A stretch of 64,000 nucleotides of DNA from CAVQUE01 sp046290435. GTDB taxonomy: Bacteria > Actinomycetota > Acidimicrobiia > Acidimicrobiales > UBA8592. Of this stretch, positions 16,074 to 24,279 are shown in pieces. Position 1 is the stretch's first letter; the number at the start of each line of letters is the position of its first letter. The DNA is taken from NCBI GenBank assembly GCA_046290435.1, contig JBKAGO010000045.1, forward strand, positions 27,500 to 91,499. The letters run 5' to 3'. The notes beneath the pieces were generated by a model. The model did not search any database and was not told where the DNA came from. It worked only from the letters and a program-made list of their open reading frames with translations. Position numbers and translations under genes: made by a program.

Positions 16074-16484
16074 TCACGCCGTTGGCATCGGTCGTGGCCG
16101 GGTGGCCAGGGGGTGGCGGGCGGAGCGCGCGCGGAAGTGGGCGGCGGCGGCCGCGCTCGCGGCCGGGTCGGCCCTGATGGTGTCGATCGCGGACTCCAGC
16201 GTCCGGCGGACCTCCCGGTGCCACGTGGCCAGGACGACGGGATCGGCGGGATCGCCAGGGCTCGCCGGCGCCTCGATGCCGACCGACGCCAACAGCGCAC
16301 CGGTTGCTTCGATGTCCCAGCGGAGGAACGGCGCCACGGCATCGACGCCCGCAGCCAGGGCCTCGAGTGTGGTGACGGCGCCACGCAGGATGTCGGCGGT
16401 GTAGGCGTCGGTCACCTCGGGAGCGACGAGTTCGCGCAGGATCCGGGCGACGCCCGCGAGCTGGTCCGCGACGTCGGGCTGCAT
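16074..16484 (-). CDS. Hypothetical protein, last gene of amidohydrolase operon
   Basis: I do not recognise the family of this 136-residue protein. It is soluble, rich in Ala, helical in appearance (VADQLAGVARILRELV; AADPAASAAAAAHFRARSA), has no Cys, and ends in an arginine/proline-rich tail. Its ATG overlaps the stop codon of a 22-codon bridging frame (TGATG), so translation is probably coupled to the phosphotransferase gene upstream. Its position suggests a partner or accessory subunit to that phosphotransferase, but this is inference. Confidence 0.65.
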   Translation of the reverse strand: MQPDVADQLAGVARILRELVAPEVTDAYTADILRGAVTTLEALAAGVDAVAPFLRWDIEATGALLASVGIEAPASPGDPADPVVLATWHREVRRTLESAIDTIRADPAASAAAAAHFRARSARHPLATRPRPMPTA

Positions 16485-16552
16485 CAGGCGCCGATCTGCT
16501 CGGGGCCGTCGGAGGCCATCAGGCTGATCCTCTGCGATCTCTCGGCGGGCAT
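16484..16552 (-). CDS. 22-residue bridging mini-ORF
   Basis: This small frame (MPAERSQRISL at its start) begins with an ATG overlapping the phosphotransferase stop and ends with a TGA overlapping the next gene's ATG; both junctions are TGATG. Its two ends lie in a direct repeat, GCATCAGGCGCCGATCTG at 16481-16498 and 16549-16566. The simplest reading is a 68-bp duplication at an old coupled junction that preserved coupling. It may serve only to pass ribosomes on. Confidence 0.35.
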   Translation of the reverse strand: MPAERSQRISLMASDGPEQIGA

Positions 16553-17511
16553 CAGGCGCCGATCTGGTCGAGGAGCAGGCGGTGGATGCCCACCGGGCTC
16601 TGGTGGATGCGGTCGAGGCGGCCCTCGGCGAAGGCGCGCATCCCGGTGACCACGATGACCGCCAGCTTGAGGTTCGCCAGCACCTGCCACCAGCGCAGGG
16701 CCTCGGGATCCACGGTGCGACCCGTGGTGGCCGACCACCGTTCGAGCAGGTGGGCGGGCTCCCACACCCCCGGGATCCGGTGCTCCCGGGCCCGCAACGG
16801 GTTGGTCACCCACCCGAGATCCTCGTGGGGATCGCCCAGATGCGCGGTCTCCCAGTCGAGCACCGCCGTCACCCGGTCGCCGTCGAGCAGCACGTTCCCC
16901 GGCTTGAAGTCGCCGTGGACCAGCACCGTGGCCTCGTTGGCGGGGGCGTGGTCGCGGAGCCAACCGATCACGAAGGTGAGCTCCGGCTCCGGTTCGAGCT
17001 GCTCGCGTCGCAGCTCGGTCTCCCAGTGCTCGACGGCCGCCATCGCAGCGTGGGGCCCGGGGTCGGCGAGGACGTCGCCGAGATCGAGCGCAGCCCAGTC
17101 GACCTGGTGGATGGCCGCCAGCTGGTCGTAGATCCGGTGCGCGAGCGCCTTCCACTCGGCCTCGGGCCGCTCGCCGGCCAGGACCAGGCCGTCGCAGACT
17201 CCGGTGACGAGATCCATGACCAGGCAGGGACGACCGCAGCGCTCGTCGGTGAGGTCTGCCCACCGCAGCCGCGGCGCCGGCACGGCCGTTTCCTCGAGCG
17301 CCCGGAGTACCGCCGCCTCGACTGCCCGGTCGGTGACGAGCACGCTGCCCGGGGGGTCGCGGCGCGCGATGAGTCGGTGGTGGGCGCCGCCCCAGGCGGC
17401 GTCGACGACCCAGTTCTCCCGGGAGAACCCACCGGCGGTTCGCCCGACGATGTCGACCGTCACCGGTTCGCCGACCTCATCGGTGAGCCAGCGGCGCAGC
17501 TCGTCCCTCAC
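16552..17511 (-). CDS. Aminoglycoside-phosphotransferase-fold (APH) kinase-like protein
   Basis: The 319-residue protein has the APH fold of small-molecule kinases: TAGGFSRENWVV as nucleotide loop, catalytic loop VLVHGDFKPGNVLLD and metal motif VLDWETAHLGDP. Close relatives in Actinobacteria (ACAD10/11-like N-terminal domains) lie near acyl-CoA dehydrogenases and amidohydrolases and may phosphorylate hydroxy-acyl substrates. Antibiotic resistance is not implied. Its GTG overlaps the amidohydrolase stop (GTGA), and its stop overlaps a mini-ORF. Confidence 0.85.
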   Translation of the reverse strand: MRDELRRWLTDEVGEPVTVDIVGRTAGGFSRENWVVDAAWGGAHHRLIARRDPPGSVLVTDRAVEAAVLRALEETAVPAPRLRWADLTDERCGRPCLVMDLVTGVCDGLVLAGERPEAEWKALAHRIYDQLAAIHQVDWAALDLGDVLADPGPHAAMAAVEHWETELRREQLEPEPELTFVIGWLRDHAPANEATVLVHGDFKPGNVLLDGDRVTAVLDWETAHLGDPHEDLGWVTNPLRAREHRIPGVWEPAHLLERWSATTGRTVDPEALRWWQVLANLKLAVIVVTGMRAFAEGRLDRIHQSPVGIHRLLLDQIGA

Positions 17512-18662
17512 GACACCCCGTACAGCCGTGCCGCCGTGCCGCCCAGCACCTTGGCGCGGATGTCGTCGGGGATGTCGGCCAGCACCTCGCGTATGTAGGG
17601 CACCGGGCCGACGGCCGGAGTGCGGGGGCCCGGGTGCTGGCAGGTGGGGTGGGGGAAGTCGGTCTCGAACATCATGTTGTCCGGGTAGGCGAGCAGCGCC
17701 GAGGTGAGGTGATCGCGCTCATACCAGAAGCACCCGTAGATCTGGCGACGGAAGTACTCCGAGGGCAGCAGGTCGTACTCGGGGTTCTCGTCGGTGACGC
17801 CGCTGTTGCGCCACTGCCAGTCATAGGACTCAAGAGCGGCCGGGATGGGACCCACCCCGCTCTCGACCGAGACGAAGGCGACCTCGGGGAAGCGGTGACA
17901 CACGCCGCCGTGGATGAGGTCGGAGATGCAGGCCAGGTTGTCCATGAACAGCATCGACGAGATCCGCGAGAAGTTGGCGCGAAATCCGAGGTCGGCGCCG
18001 AGGGCGAACTCCTCGCCCATGCGCCCGCCGCCGATGTGGAAGTTCACCGGCACGCGGGCGTCGCGCACCGTGGCCCAGATGGGATCCCAGTGCCGGTCCC
18101 ACAGGCGTGGCTGGTCGAACTTGGCGGGGGAGTTGCAGAAGTTGATGCCCCGGTGCCCGAGGTCCACGCAGCGTTCGATCTCCGCGATCGAGGCGTCAAG
18201 GTCCCAGAACGGCACCGATGTGATGGGGAGGAGCCGGTCCGGGGCCACCGATGCGAAGTCGGTCTGGAAGTCGTTGTAGGCGCGTACCGCCTCGAGCGCG
18301 AACGCCGGGTCGCCGTGGTCGGTCCACGCGCCGGCGCCGAAGCCGCCGAGGTTCGGGTACAGGACCTGCGCGGTGATGTCGTGTTCGTCCATGTGGGCGA
18401 CGCGGGCCACCGGGTCCCATGCGGCGCGGGGCATGTCCGCGTAGGTGCGGGGGCCGTCGGGGAGGGTTCCGTCGAAGCCGGCCATGGCGGTGTTGCCGGG
18501 CTTCGAATAGGGCCGACCGTTGACGACCCACATGTCGTAGCCGTCGATGCACTCGACGTGGGGGATCAGCTCTCCCCACTTCGAGGCCATACGTGAGGTC
18601 CAGGTGTCGGGGGGCTCGGTGATGTGGGTGTCGACATCGATGACCGGGTGGGCTGTCGGCAT
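17508..18662 (-). CDS. Amidohydrolase-2 family metal-dependent hydrolase
   Basis: The 384-residue protein belongs to the ACMSD-like amidohydrolase-2 group: IDVDTHITEPPDTW supplies the first metal-ligand motif, NFHIGGG a His, and MMFETDFPHPTCQ the late Asp. These enzymes hydrolyse or decarboxylate cyclic or aromatic acids. The ATG at 18662 is chosen since GAGGAG lies 9 nt before it. It heads an operon of amidohydrolase, kinase-like protein and small hypothetical, divergent from a tetR gene with a palindrome between them. Confidence 0.87.
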   Translation of the reverse strand: MPTAHPVIDVDTHITEPPDTWTSRMASKWGELIPHVECIDGYDMWVVNGRPYSKPGNTAMAGFDGTLPDGPRTYADMPRAAWDPVARVAHMDEHDITAQVLYPNLGGFGAGAWTDHGDPAFALEAVRAYNDFQTDFASVAPDRLLPITSVPFWDLDASIAEIERCVDLGHRGINFCNSPAKFDQPRLWDRHWDPIWATVRDARVPVNFHIGGGRMGEEFALGADLGFRANFSRISSMLFMDNLACISDLIHGGVCHRFPEVAFVSVESGVGPIPAALESYDWQWRNSGVTDENPEYDLLPSEYFRRQIYGCFWYERDHLTSALLAYPDNMMFETDFPHPTCQHPGPRTPAVGPVPYIREVLADIPDDIRAKVLGGTAARLYGVS

Positions 18663-18747
18663 GGCCTGAACTCCTCGTGGCTGGATGGCGGCCGACCGCC
18701 TCGGTCGGGCTCTTGCGCTGTGCAGGCCGCTCGCCCTGGAGCGCTGC

Positions 18748-18763
18748 GTATACATCGTATACT
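18748..18763. promoter_or_regulatory. Palindromic operator overlapping the tetR -10 box
   Basis: GTATACATCGTATAC (18748-18762) is a perfect 6-bp inverted repeat around 3 nt. Its right half forms TATACT (18758-18763), a -10 box ending 6 nt before an ATG at 18770. It lies between the divergent amidohydrolase and tetR genes, so binding by the TetR protein could silence both directions. Confidence 0.6.
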
Positions 18764-18769
18764 CGGGCT

Positions 18770-18847
18770 ATGACCGGTGTCACCACTGTCGAGAAGGACC
18801 CGGCCCCCGGCGCCGGAGTGCGCGTGTCGCGGGCCGTATCGGCATGA
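18770..18847 (+). CDS. 25-residue upstream ORF, probably leaderless, coupled to tetR
   Basis: The frame starts MTGVTTVEKDPAPG and its stop TGA overlaps the tetR ATG (ATGA). The -10 TATACT ends 6 nt before its ATG, so the predicted transcript begins at this start codon. The tetR start has no good ribosome site of its own, which fits ribosomes arriving through this leader. The peptide has no recognisable domain. Confidence 0.4.
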   Translation: MTGVTTVEKDPAPGAGVRVSRAVSA

Positions 18848-19524
18848 CCTCTGCCTCGTCGACCGAGCCGGCTTCGCGGCAGGGCCTCAGTCGCGAGCGC
18901 ATCCTCGACGCCGCCGAAGCGCTGTTGTCGGCCGGTCAACCGTTCACCATGCGTGGCATCGCCGAGCGCCTCGATGTCACCGCCATGGCGCTCTACCGGT
19001 GGTTCGCCAACAAGGACGAGCTGCTCACTGCCCTCACCGAACGTATCGGCGGGCCGTCCCCGGCCGTCGCCGGCACCGATGGGCCCTGGGCCGATCGGGC
19101 GTTGCGGTTCGCGATCGGGATCCGCCGCGGATTGCTGGCACACCTGCCGTTGCTCCAGATCGAAGGTGCGGGCCGGCGCCTCGCCGCCAACGTGTACCTC
19201 AGCGCCGACGAGGGCCTGCGGCTGATGCTCGAGCTGGGTTACCGGGATCGTGCCGCGGTCGACACCTACCGGGTGCTCTTCTGGTCGGTTCTCAACCACT
19301 GCCTCGTCATCGACGCCACCGACGCGATGCCGGCGATTGCCACTCCCGGCCAGGTCACCGAGCAGGTCATCGAGGAGGCCGGCGACGAACTCCTCGAGCG
19401 GATGCCCACCCTCGCCGGGCTCCTCGAACACTTCACCGCCGTGGATGCCGACGAGTTCTTCGAGCGGTCGATGCGGGTGGTGATCGCCGGGATCGAGGCC
19501 GGCGCGCCGAACCGCCGGCGCTGA
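18844..19524 (+). CDS. TetR family transcriptional regulator
   Basis: The 226-residue protein has an N-terminal TetR helix-turn-helix (RERILDAAEALLS, then FTMRGIAERLDVTAMALYRW) and a helical ligand-binding domain. It likely represses its own gene and the divergent amidohydrolase operon through the GTATAC palindrome. The ATG at 18844 is preferred because it begins just before the HTH domain and overlaps the upstream ORF stop. The ligand is unknown. It converges on the next gene with a 13-nt gap. Confidence 0.9.
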   Translation: MTSASSTEPASRQGLSRERILDAAEALLSAGQPFTMRGIAERLDVTAMALYRWFANKDELLTALTERIGGPSPAVAGTDGPWADRALRFAIGIRRGLLAHLPLLQIEGAGRRLAANVYLSADEGLRLMLELGYRDRAAVDTYRVLFWSVLNHCLVIDATDAMPAIATPGQVTEQVIEEAGDELLERMPTLAGLLEHFTAVDADEFFERSMRVVIAGIEAGAPNRRR

Positions 19525-19537
19525 TCGGCGCGGCCCC

Positions 19538-20650
19538 TCAGACGATCAGGGTGAGCGAGCCCGTGCCGGTCTCGCCGCTCGCGCCATGGATGGCCACCGG
19601 CGCGATCCGGTGCGCCGGCCGCTCGACGCTGCCGTCGGCCAGGACCACGTCGGCGGGGTGGCCGACGTCCCAGGTCTCGTGCTCCACCACGTCGACGCCA
19701 CGCCACACGCCGAGGCCACGACGGTCGTTCCATCCCCCGGAGTAGCCCAGCCCCGCCATGACGAAGGTCGATGGTGCCGAGACGGTCTCGAACAGCACAC
19801 GCTCGCCGTCGTCGAGGTGGACCTCCCACGTGGCCGACGCGAACCGCCGGGTGTCGTCGTGCAGCACGGGGGCGAGGCTCGCGTGCACCACGTGCCGCTC
19901 GGTGCCGGGATCGTCCCAGGAACGCAGCAGGCCGGTGAGGTAGGGCTGGCCGCGATCGCGGGCGGCGAGCTGGACGTGACCGGCCCATCTCGATGTCGTG
20001 AAGAACAGGAACGCGAAGCGGACGTCGACGGCGGGCTCGGCCCGCGATGCTGCGGCTGCCGCCGGTGCGGCCGTGGCGGGAGGAGGTCCGGTGGTGGGTT
20101 CGGCGATGCCGACGTTGGCCCGCACGCCCCAACTGTGGTCGCGGCAGCCCCACCAGTCGTCCACCCGGATCTCGCCATCGGCGGTCGTGATGACGCCGTC
20201 CACGCGGCCCACCTGGTCGAAGCGCTGGTAGTCCTCCACGACGCGACCGTCGCGGCGCGTGAAGTGCGGGCGCTCCTCCTCGGGGGCGAGCAGTGCCGTC
20301 CAGGTGAGGTCCAGGGCGATCCCGTGGTCGCCCGGTTCGACGACCAGTCGATGCCGCTCCATGGGAACGACGGGCTCGACCCGGAGGGGGCCGGCCACGG
20401 TCTCGAAGCGGGGGCGCAGCGAGCGCGACACTCGCAGGTTGTGCTGCCGGGACCCGGTCAGCACCATGACGCCCCCGTCGAGCACGTTCATGTTCGAGTA
20501 CACGCCCATCGTCACCTGCACCGCCGCCGAGCCCGCCGGGTCGTAGCCGGCGAACCACCAGCGGTCGAAGAACCGGGGGTCACTCGTGCCGACGTGATCG
20601 AAGGTGGTGGGCAGCTGGTGCCACAGGCTGTCGTCGAGTGGGGAGAGCAC
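19538..20650 (-). CDS. Conserved hypothetical protein, possibly CrtC/AttH-like
   Basis: I do not firmly recognise this 370-residue soluble protein. It contains FFDRWWFAGYDPAG, then alternating beta-like strands, DDWWGCRDHSWGVRA and GRGLGVWRGVDVVEHE-like segments. The Trp-rich all-beta pattern with a central DHSWG motif resembles the hydroxyneurosporene-synthase/AttH lipocalin-like fold, so it may bind or modify a lipid. GTG at 20650 follows a GGAGGAT ribosome site, only 3 nt away. It lies 41 nt downstream of the AsnC-type regulator gene, on the same strand. Confidence 0.5.
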   Translation of the reverse strand: MLSPLDDSLWHQLPTTFDHVGTSDPRFFDRWWFAGYDPAGSAAVQVTMGVYSNMNVLDGGVMVLTGSRQHNLRVSRSLRPRFETVAGPLRVEPVVPMERHRLVVEPGDHGIALDLTWTALLAPEEERPHFTRRDGRVVEDYQRFDQVGRVDGVITTADGEIRVDDWWGCRDHSWGVRANVGIAEPTTGPPPATAAPAAAAASRAEPAVDVRFAFLFFTTSRWAGHVQLAARDRGQPYLTGLLRSWDDPGTERHVVHASLAPVLHDDTRRFASATWEVHLDDGERVLFETVSAPSTFVMAGLGYSGGWNDRRGLGVWRGVDVVEHETWDVGHPADVVLADGSVERPAHRIAPVAIHGASGETGTGSLTLIV

Positions 20651-20691
20651 ACGATCCTCCGGCGGTCGTGATCGAACTTCTTGCGGGCCAG

Positions 20692-21159
20692 TTACCCCGT
20701 GCCCCAGTCGTAAGACTGGGACACGAGGCGGAGATAGGTCATCGTCTCGACGCTCGATACGCCGTCGATGGGGCGAATGCGGTCGTTGACGAGGTCGAGC
20801 AGGCGTTCGGCGTCGATGCACACGACCTCGGCCAGGATGTCGTAGCGGCCGGTGACGATGACCGTGTACCGCACGTCGTTCATCGAGGCGAGCTGTCCCG
20901 CGACGATCTTGACGTCGCCGTCGACGTTGACGCCCAGCATGGCCTGGAACGGCAGGCCGAGCCGGGCCGGATCGGTGACCGCGACGATCGACATCACGCC
21001 CCGATCGATCAGCCGGTTGACCCGCTGTCGCGTCGCCGCCTCGGAGAGCCCGACGATCGGGCTGAGCTGGGCGTAGGGCAGACGACCGTCGTCCTGGAGC
21101 GCCCGGATGATGGCCTTGTCGACATCGTCGAGTTCGGCGCCGTTGATGCCGTCGTTCAC
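20692..21159 (-). CDS. Lrp/AsnC family transcriptional regulator
   Basis: The 155-residue protein has an N-terminal AsnC-type HTH (DDVDKAIIRALQDDGRLPY; LSEAATRQRVNRLIDRGV) and a C-terminal RAM ligand-binding domain ending ETMTYLRLVSQSYDWG. Such proteins sense amino acids as octamers. It is located 7 nt downstream of an aminotransferase gene, so it is probably cotranscribed and controls this polyamine/amino-acid cluster. The start is GTG; CATGAT lies 6 nt upstream. Confidence 0.9.
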   Translation of the reverse strand: MNDGINGAELDDVDKAIIRALQDDGRLPYAQLSPIVGLSEAATRQRVNRLIDRGVMSIVAVTDPARLGLPFQAMLGVNVDGDVKIVAGQLASMNDVRYTVIVTGRYDILAEVVCIDAERLLDLVNDRIRPIDGVSSVETMTYLRLVSQSYDWGTG

Positions 21160-21166
21160 CCGGTCA

Positions 21167-22549
21167 TCATGCCCCGGCGCCGACGAACGTCGACATCTTC
21201 GCCATGGCCTCGGTCAACGCCGTGCGCAGGGTCTGGTTGACGAAGTCGAACTCGTCGGGACCGGCCACCAACGGTGGCGACAGCTGGATGACCGGTTCGC
21301 CACGGTCGTCGGCCCGACAGATCAGGCCCAGCTCCAGCAGGCGGTTCGACAGGAAGCCCCGCAGCAGGAAGTCGGCCTCGGCGGCGCTGAAGGTCTCGCG
21401 GGTGTCGCGGTCCTTGACCAACTCGACGCCGTAGAAGTAGCCCGCGCCACGGACCTGTCCGACGATGGGCAGGTCGAGGAGGTCGTCGAGGGCGGCACGG
21501 AACGCGTCTTGATGGTCGAGCACCCGCTGGTTGAGCTTCTCCTCCTCCATGATCTTCAGGTTCTCGATCGCCACCGCCGTCGACACGGGATGGCCGGCGA
21601 AGGTGAAGCCATGCAGGAACGAGTGGGCGCCACCCTCGAAGGGTTCGGCCAGCCGGTCGCTGACGAGCATGGCGCCCAGCGGCGCGTAGCCCGAGGTCAG
21701 CCCCTTGGCGCAGGTGATGATGTCGGGCTGGTACCCGAATCGTTCCGCACCGAAGGTGTGGCCGAGGCGCCCGAACGCGCAGATGACCTCGTCGCTTACG
21801 AACAGCACGTCGTGCTCGTCGCAGATCTCGCGGACCCTGTCGAAGTAGCCCTCCGGCGGAACGAAGCAGCCGCCGGTGTTCTGCACGGGCTCGAGGAACA
21901 CCGCGGCCACCGAGTCCGGGCCCTCGCGCATGATCATCTGCTCGATGTCATCGGCGCAGGTGAGCGTGCACGCCGGCTTGTCGCCACACATGTAGCAGCG
22001 GTACTGGTTGGTGTTCGCGACCGTGAAGGCGCCCGGCACGAGCGGCTCGAACTCGGTGCGGATGGAGGGCAGGCCGGTGATGGAGAGCGCGCCGAGCGAC
22101 GTCCCGTGGTACGACAGGTACCGGCTGATCACCTTGTGCTTGTTGGGCTTGCCCACGGCCTTCCAGTACGACCGTGCGAGCTTCCAGGCCGACTCGACCG
22201 ACTCGGATCCGCCGCTGGTGAAGAACACCCGGTTGATGTCGCCCGGTGCAGCCGCGGCGAGCATGCCGGCCAACTCGATGGCAGTTGGATGGGTGTAGGT
22301 CCACAGGGGGAAGTACGCCAGCTTGCGGGCCTGGGTGGCGCCGGCGGCTGCGAGACGCTCCCGGCCGTGGCCCACCTGGCTCACGAACAGGCCGGCGAGG
22401 CCGTCGAAGTACCGCTTGCCCTGGTCGTCCCAGACGTAGCAGCCCTCGCCGTGGTCGATGATCGGGGCTCGGTCGACGCCGCGTCCGAGGGTGGAGAACT
22501 GGCCCCACAGGTGCCGTTCGGCGACGGCGGTGAGCTCGTCGTGTTGCAT
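21167..22549 (-). CDS. Class III omega-aminotransferase (putrescine/diamine-type)
   Basis: The 460-residue PLP enzyme shows GGSESVESAWKLAR, the YHGTSLGALSITG motif, VSDEVICAFGRLG with the PLP Asp, and CAKGLTSGYAPLG with the PLP Lys. It also has a Cys-rich insert CYMCGDKPACTLTC. Related SpuC-type enzymes move the amino group of putrescine or other omega-amines to pyruvate. The neighbours (aldehyde dehydrogenase, Pot importer, PuuB-like oxidases) support a diamine substrate, but GABA or beta-alanine cannot be excluded. ATG at 22549 follows GGAGC. Confidence 0.87.
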   Translation of the reverse strand: MQHDELTAVAERHLWGQFSTLGRGVDRAPIIDHGEGCYVWDDQGKRYFDGLAGLFVSQVGHGRERLAAAGATQARKLAYFPLWTYTHPTAIELAGMLAAAAPGDINRVFFTSGGSESVESAWKLARSYWKAVGKPNKHKVISRYLSYHGTSLGALSITGLPSIRTEFEPLVPGAFTVANTNQYRCYMCGDKPACTLTCADDIEQMIMREGPDSVAAVFLEPVQNTGGCFVPPEGYFDRVREICDEHDVLFVSDEVICAFGRLGHTFGAERFGYQPDIITCAKGLTSGYAPLGAMLVSDRLAEPFEGGAHSFLHGFTFAGHPVSTAVAIENLKIMEEEKLNQRVLDHQDAFRAALDDLLDLPIVGQVRGAGYFYGVELVKDRDTRETFSAAEADFLLRGFLSNRLLELGLICRADDRGEPVIQLSPPLVAGPDEFDFVNQTLRTALTEAMAKMSTFVGAGA

Positions 22550-22615
22550 GCTTGCTCCGGTTCTGGGTTTCCGTGCCTCCACCGATTCAACACGCCAGGG
22601 GGGCATTCGGCAACT

Positions 22616-22628
22616 GATTCCGTTGTCG
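22616..22628 (+). promoter_or_regulatory. Motif GATTCCGTTGTCG shared with the oxidase promoter
   Basis: GATTCCGTTGTCG lies between the divergent aminotransferase and aldehyde dehydrogenase genes. The identical 13-mer is found at 28597-28609 before the FAD oxidase genes. A shared regulator, perhaps the local Lrp-type protein, could bind both. Confidence 0.4.
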
Positions 22629-22738
22629 GGCGTCACTTTCGCATCAGAAACGAGCGAGATCCTGGAGTCGGCGCGTTCGGCGTCACTACTGTGGCGGAAC
22701 CCGACGGGTACATCTCTCGAACGACAGGACGGTCAGCA

Positions 22739-24160
22739 ATGACGCACGCCAACTACATCGGTGGGGAATGGAAGCAGGCAGCGGACGGTGCGGTCGACGT
22801 GATCGTCAACCCCGCCACCGGCGAGGCGATCGGCGAGGTGCCCTCCAGCGGCGCCGCCGAGGTCGCCGACGCCGTGGCCGCGGCCACGGCTGCGTTCGCC
22901 GGGTGGGCGGCCACCACCCCGCGCCAGCGCAGCGAGATCCTCGGCCGGGTGGCCGACGTCATCGCCGAGAACATCGACGAGCTGTCACGCATCGAGTGCG
23001 AGAACGTCGGCAAGCCGGTGTCGATCGTCGAATTCGAGATGGACCTCACCGTCGACAACTGGCGGTTCTTCGCGAGCGCTCCCCGCTTCCTCGAGGGCAA
23101 GGCTGCCGGCGAGTACCAGGAGGGCTACACCTCCTATGTGCGGCGCGACCCCATCGGCGTCATCGGGTCGATCGCCCCCTGGAATTACCCGCTCAACATG
23201 GCCACCTGGAAGCTGGGCCCGGCCCTGGCCGCCGGCAACACCGTGGTACTCAAGCCCTCCGAGCTCACGCCGTACTCGGCGCTGAAGCTCGCCGAACTGG
23301 TGGCCGACATCCTGCCGCCGGGCGTGCTCAACGTCGTCTGCGGCGACGGCGGCACCGCCGGCGCGGCGCTGGTCGAGCATCCCGACGTGGCCATGGTGTC
23401 GCTCACCGGCAGCGTGGGCGCCGGCAAGGCCGTGGCCCGGAGCGCGTCGGACAGCCTCAAGCGTGTCCATCTCGAGCTCGGCGGCAAGGCGCCCGTGATC
23501 GTGTTCGACGACGCCGACGTCGAGGCCGTGGTCGCCAACCTGAAGGAAACCGCCTTCTACAACTCGGGCCAGGACTGCACCGCACCGTGCCGGGTCATCG
23601 CCGGCGCGGGCATCCACGACGACTTCGTCGATGCCATGACCGAGGCCGCCGGTTCGGTGGTCGTCGGCGATCCCATGAGCGCCGACACCGAGATGGGCCC
23701 GGTCGTGTCCGAGGCCCAGCTGGGTCGCGTGACTGGCTACGTCGAGCGGGCGGTGGCTGCCGGCGCCGAGGTAACCGTCGGCGGCGGACCCCGCGGGGGT
23801 GCGGGGTTCTTCTACGAGCCGTCGGTGGTGATCGGCGTCGACCAGGCCGCCGAGATCGTCCAGCGGGAGGTGTTCGGGCCGGTCGTCACCGTGCAGTCGG
23901 TGCCCGACGAGGCCACGGCGCTGGCATGGGCCAACGACGTCGACTACGGCCTGGCCGCCAGCGTCTGGACCAGCGACGTCGGGCGCGCGATGCGCATGAC
24001 CAAGGGCCTGCAGTTCGGCTGCGTCTGGGTCAACGACCACATCCCGATCGTCTCGGAGATGCCCCACGGCGGCTTCAAGCAGTCCGGCTACGGCAAGGAC
24101 ATGTCGATGTATGCCGTCGAGCACTACACCGAGGTCAAGCACGTCATGATCAAGCACTGA
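22739..24160 (+). CDS. NAD-dependent aldehyde dehydrogenase (aminobutyraldehyde-type)
   Basis: The 473-residue enzyme is a complete ALDH: NYPLNMATWKLGPALAAGN cofactor region, LTGSVGAGKAVA, catalytic Glu in LELGGKAP (about 246) and catalytic Cys in NSGQDCTAPCRV (about 280). The shape and the length of about 475 match betaine/gamma-aminobutyraldehyde dehydrogenases. Oxidising the aldehyde left by the aminotransferase or the FAD oxidases would complete conversion of putrescine to GABA. The ATG is poorly preceded by a ribosome site. It converges on the binding-protein gene over a strong hairpin. Confidence 0.9.
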   Translation: MTHANYIGGEWKQAADGAVDVIVNPATGEAIGEVPSSGAAEVADAVAAATAAFAGWAATTPRQRSEILGRVADVIAENIDELSRIECENVGKPVSIVEFEMDLTVDNWRFFASAPRFLEGKAAGEYQEGYTSYVRRDPIGVIGSIAPWNYPLNMATWKLGPALAAGNTVVLKPSELTPYSALKLAELVADILPPGVLNVVCGDGGTAGAALVEHPDVAMVSLTGSVGAGKAVARSASDSLKRVHLELGGKAPVIVFDDADVEAVVANLKETAFYNSGQDCTAPCRVIAGAGIHDDFVDAMTEAAGSVVVGDPMSADTEMGPVVSEAQLGRVTGYVERAVAAGAEVTVGGGPRGGAGFFYEPSVVIGVDQAAEIVQREVFGPVVTVQSVPDEATALAWANDVDYGLAASVWTSDVGRAMRMTKGLQFGCVWVNDHIPIVSEMPHGGFKQSGYGKDMSMYAVEHYTEVKHVMIKH

Positions 24161-24202
24161 CTGTCCCGCCCAGCGCAGGGGTTCACCCGACCTCGTGTGC
24201 CG

Positions 24203-24249
24203 AAATCTGGGACTTCGCGTGCACCTGCTGCACGCAAAGTCCCAGATTT
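24203..24249. terminator. 21-bp stem hairpin between convergent genes
   Basis: Left arm 24203-24223 (AAATCTGGGACTT start) pairs with right arm 24229-24249 with one mismatch around a CCTGC loop. It lies between the ends of the aldehyde dehydrogenase and binding-protein genes and can act as a bidirectional terminator. The outer part recurs in the hairpin at 33811-33861. Confidence 0.75.
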
Positions 24250-24279
24250 GGGTCAGGTCAGGTCGACAGCGCAGGGCGA

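Noticed and set aside
16552..17511. APH-fold protein as an antibiotic-resistance kinase
   Set aside because: The fold is shared, but the neighbours are an amidohydrolase and a hypothetical protein, and actinobacterial members of this group are linked to acyl or small-molecule metabolism.
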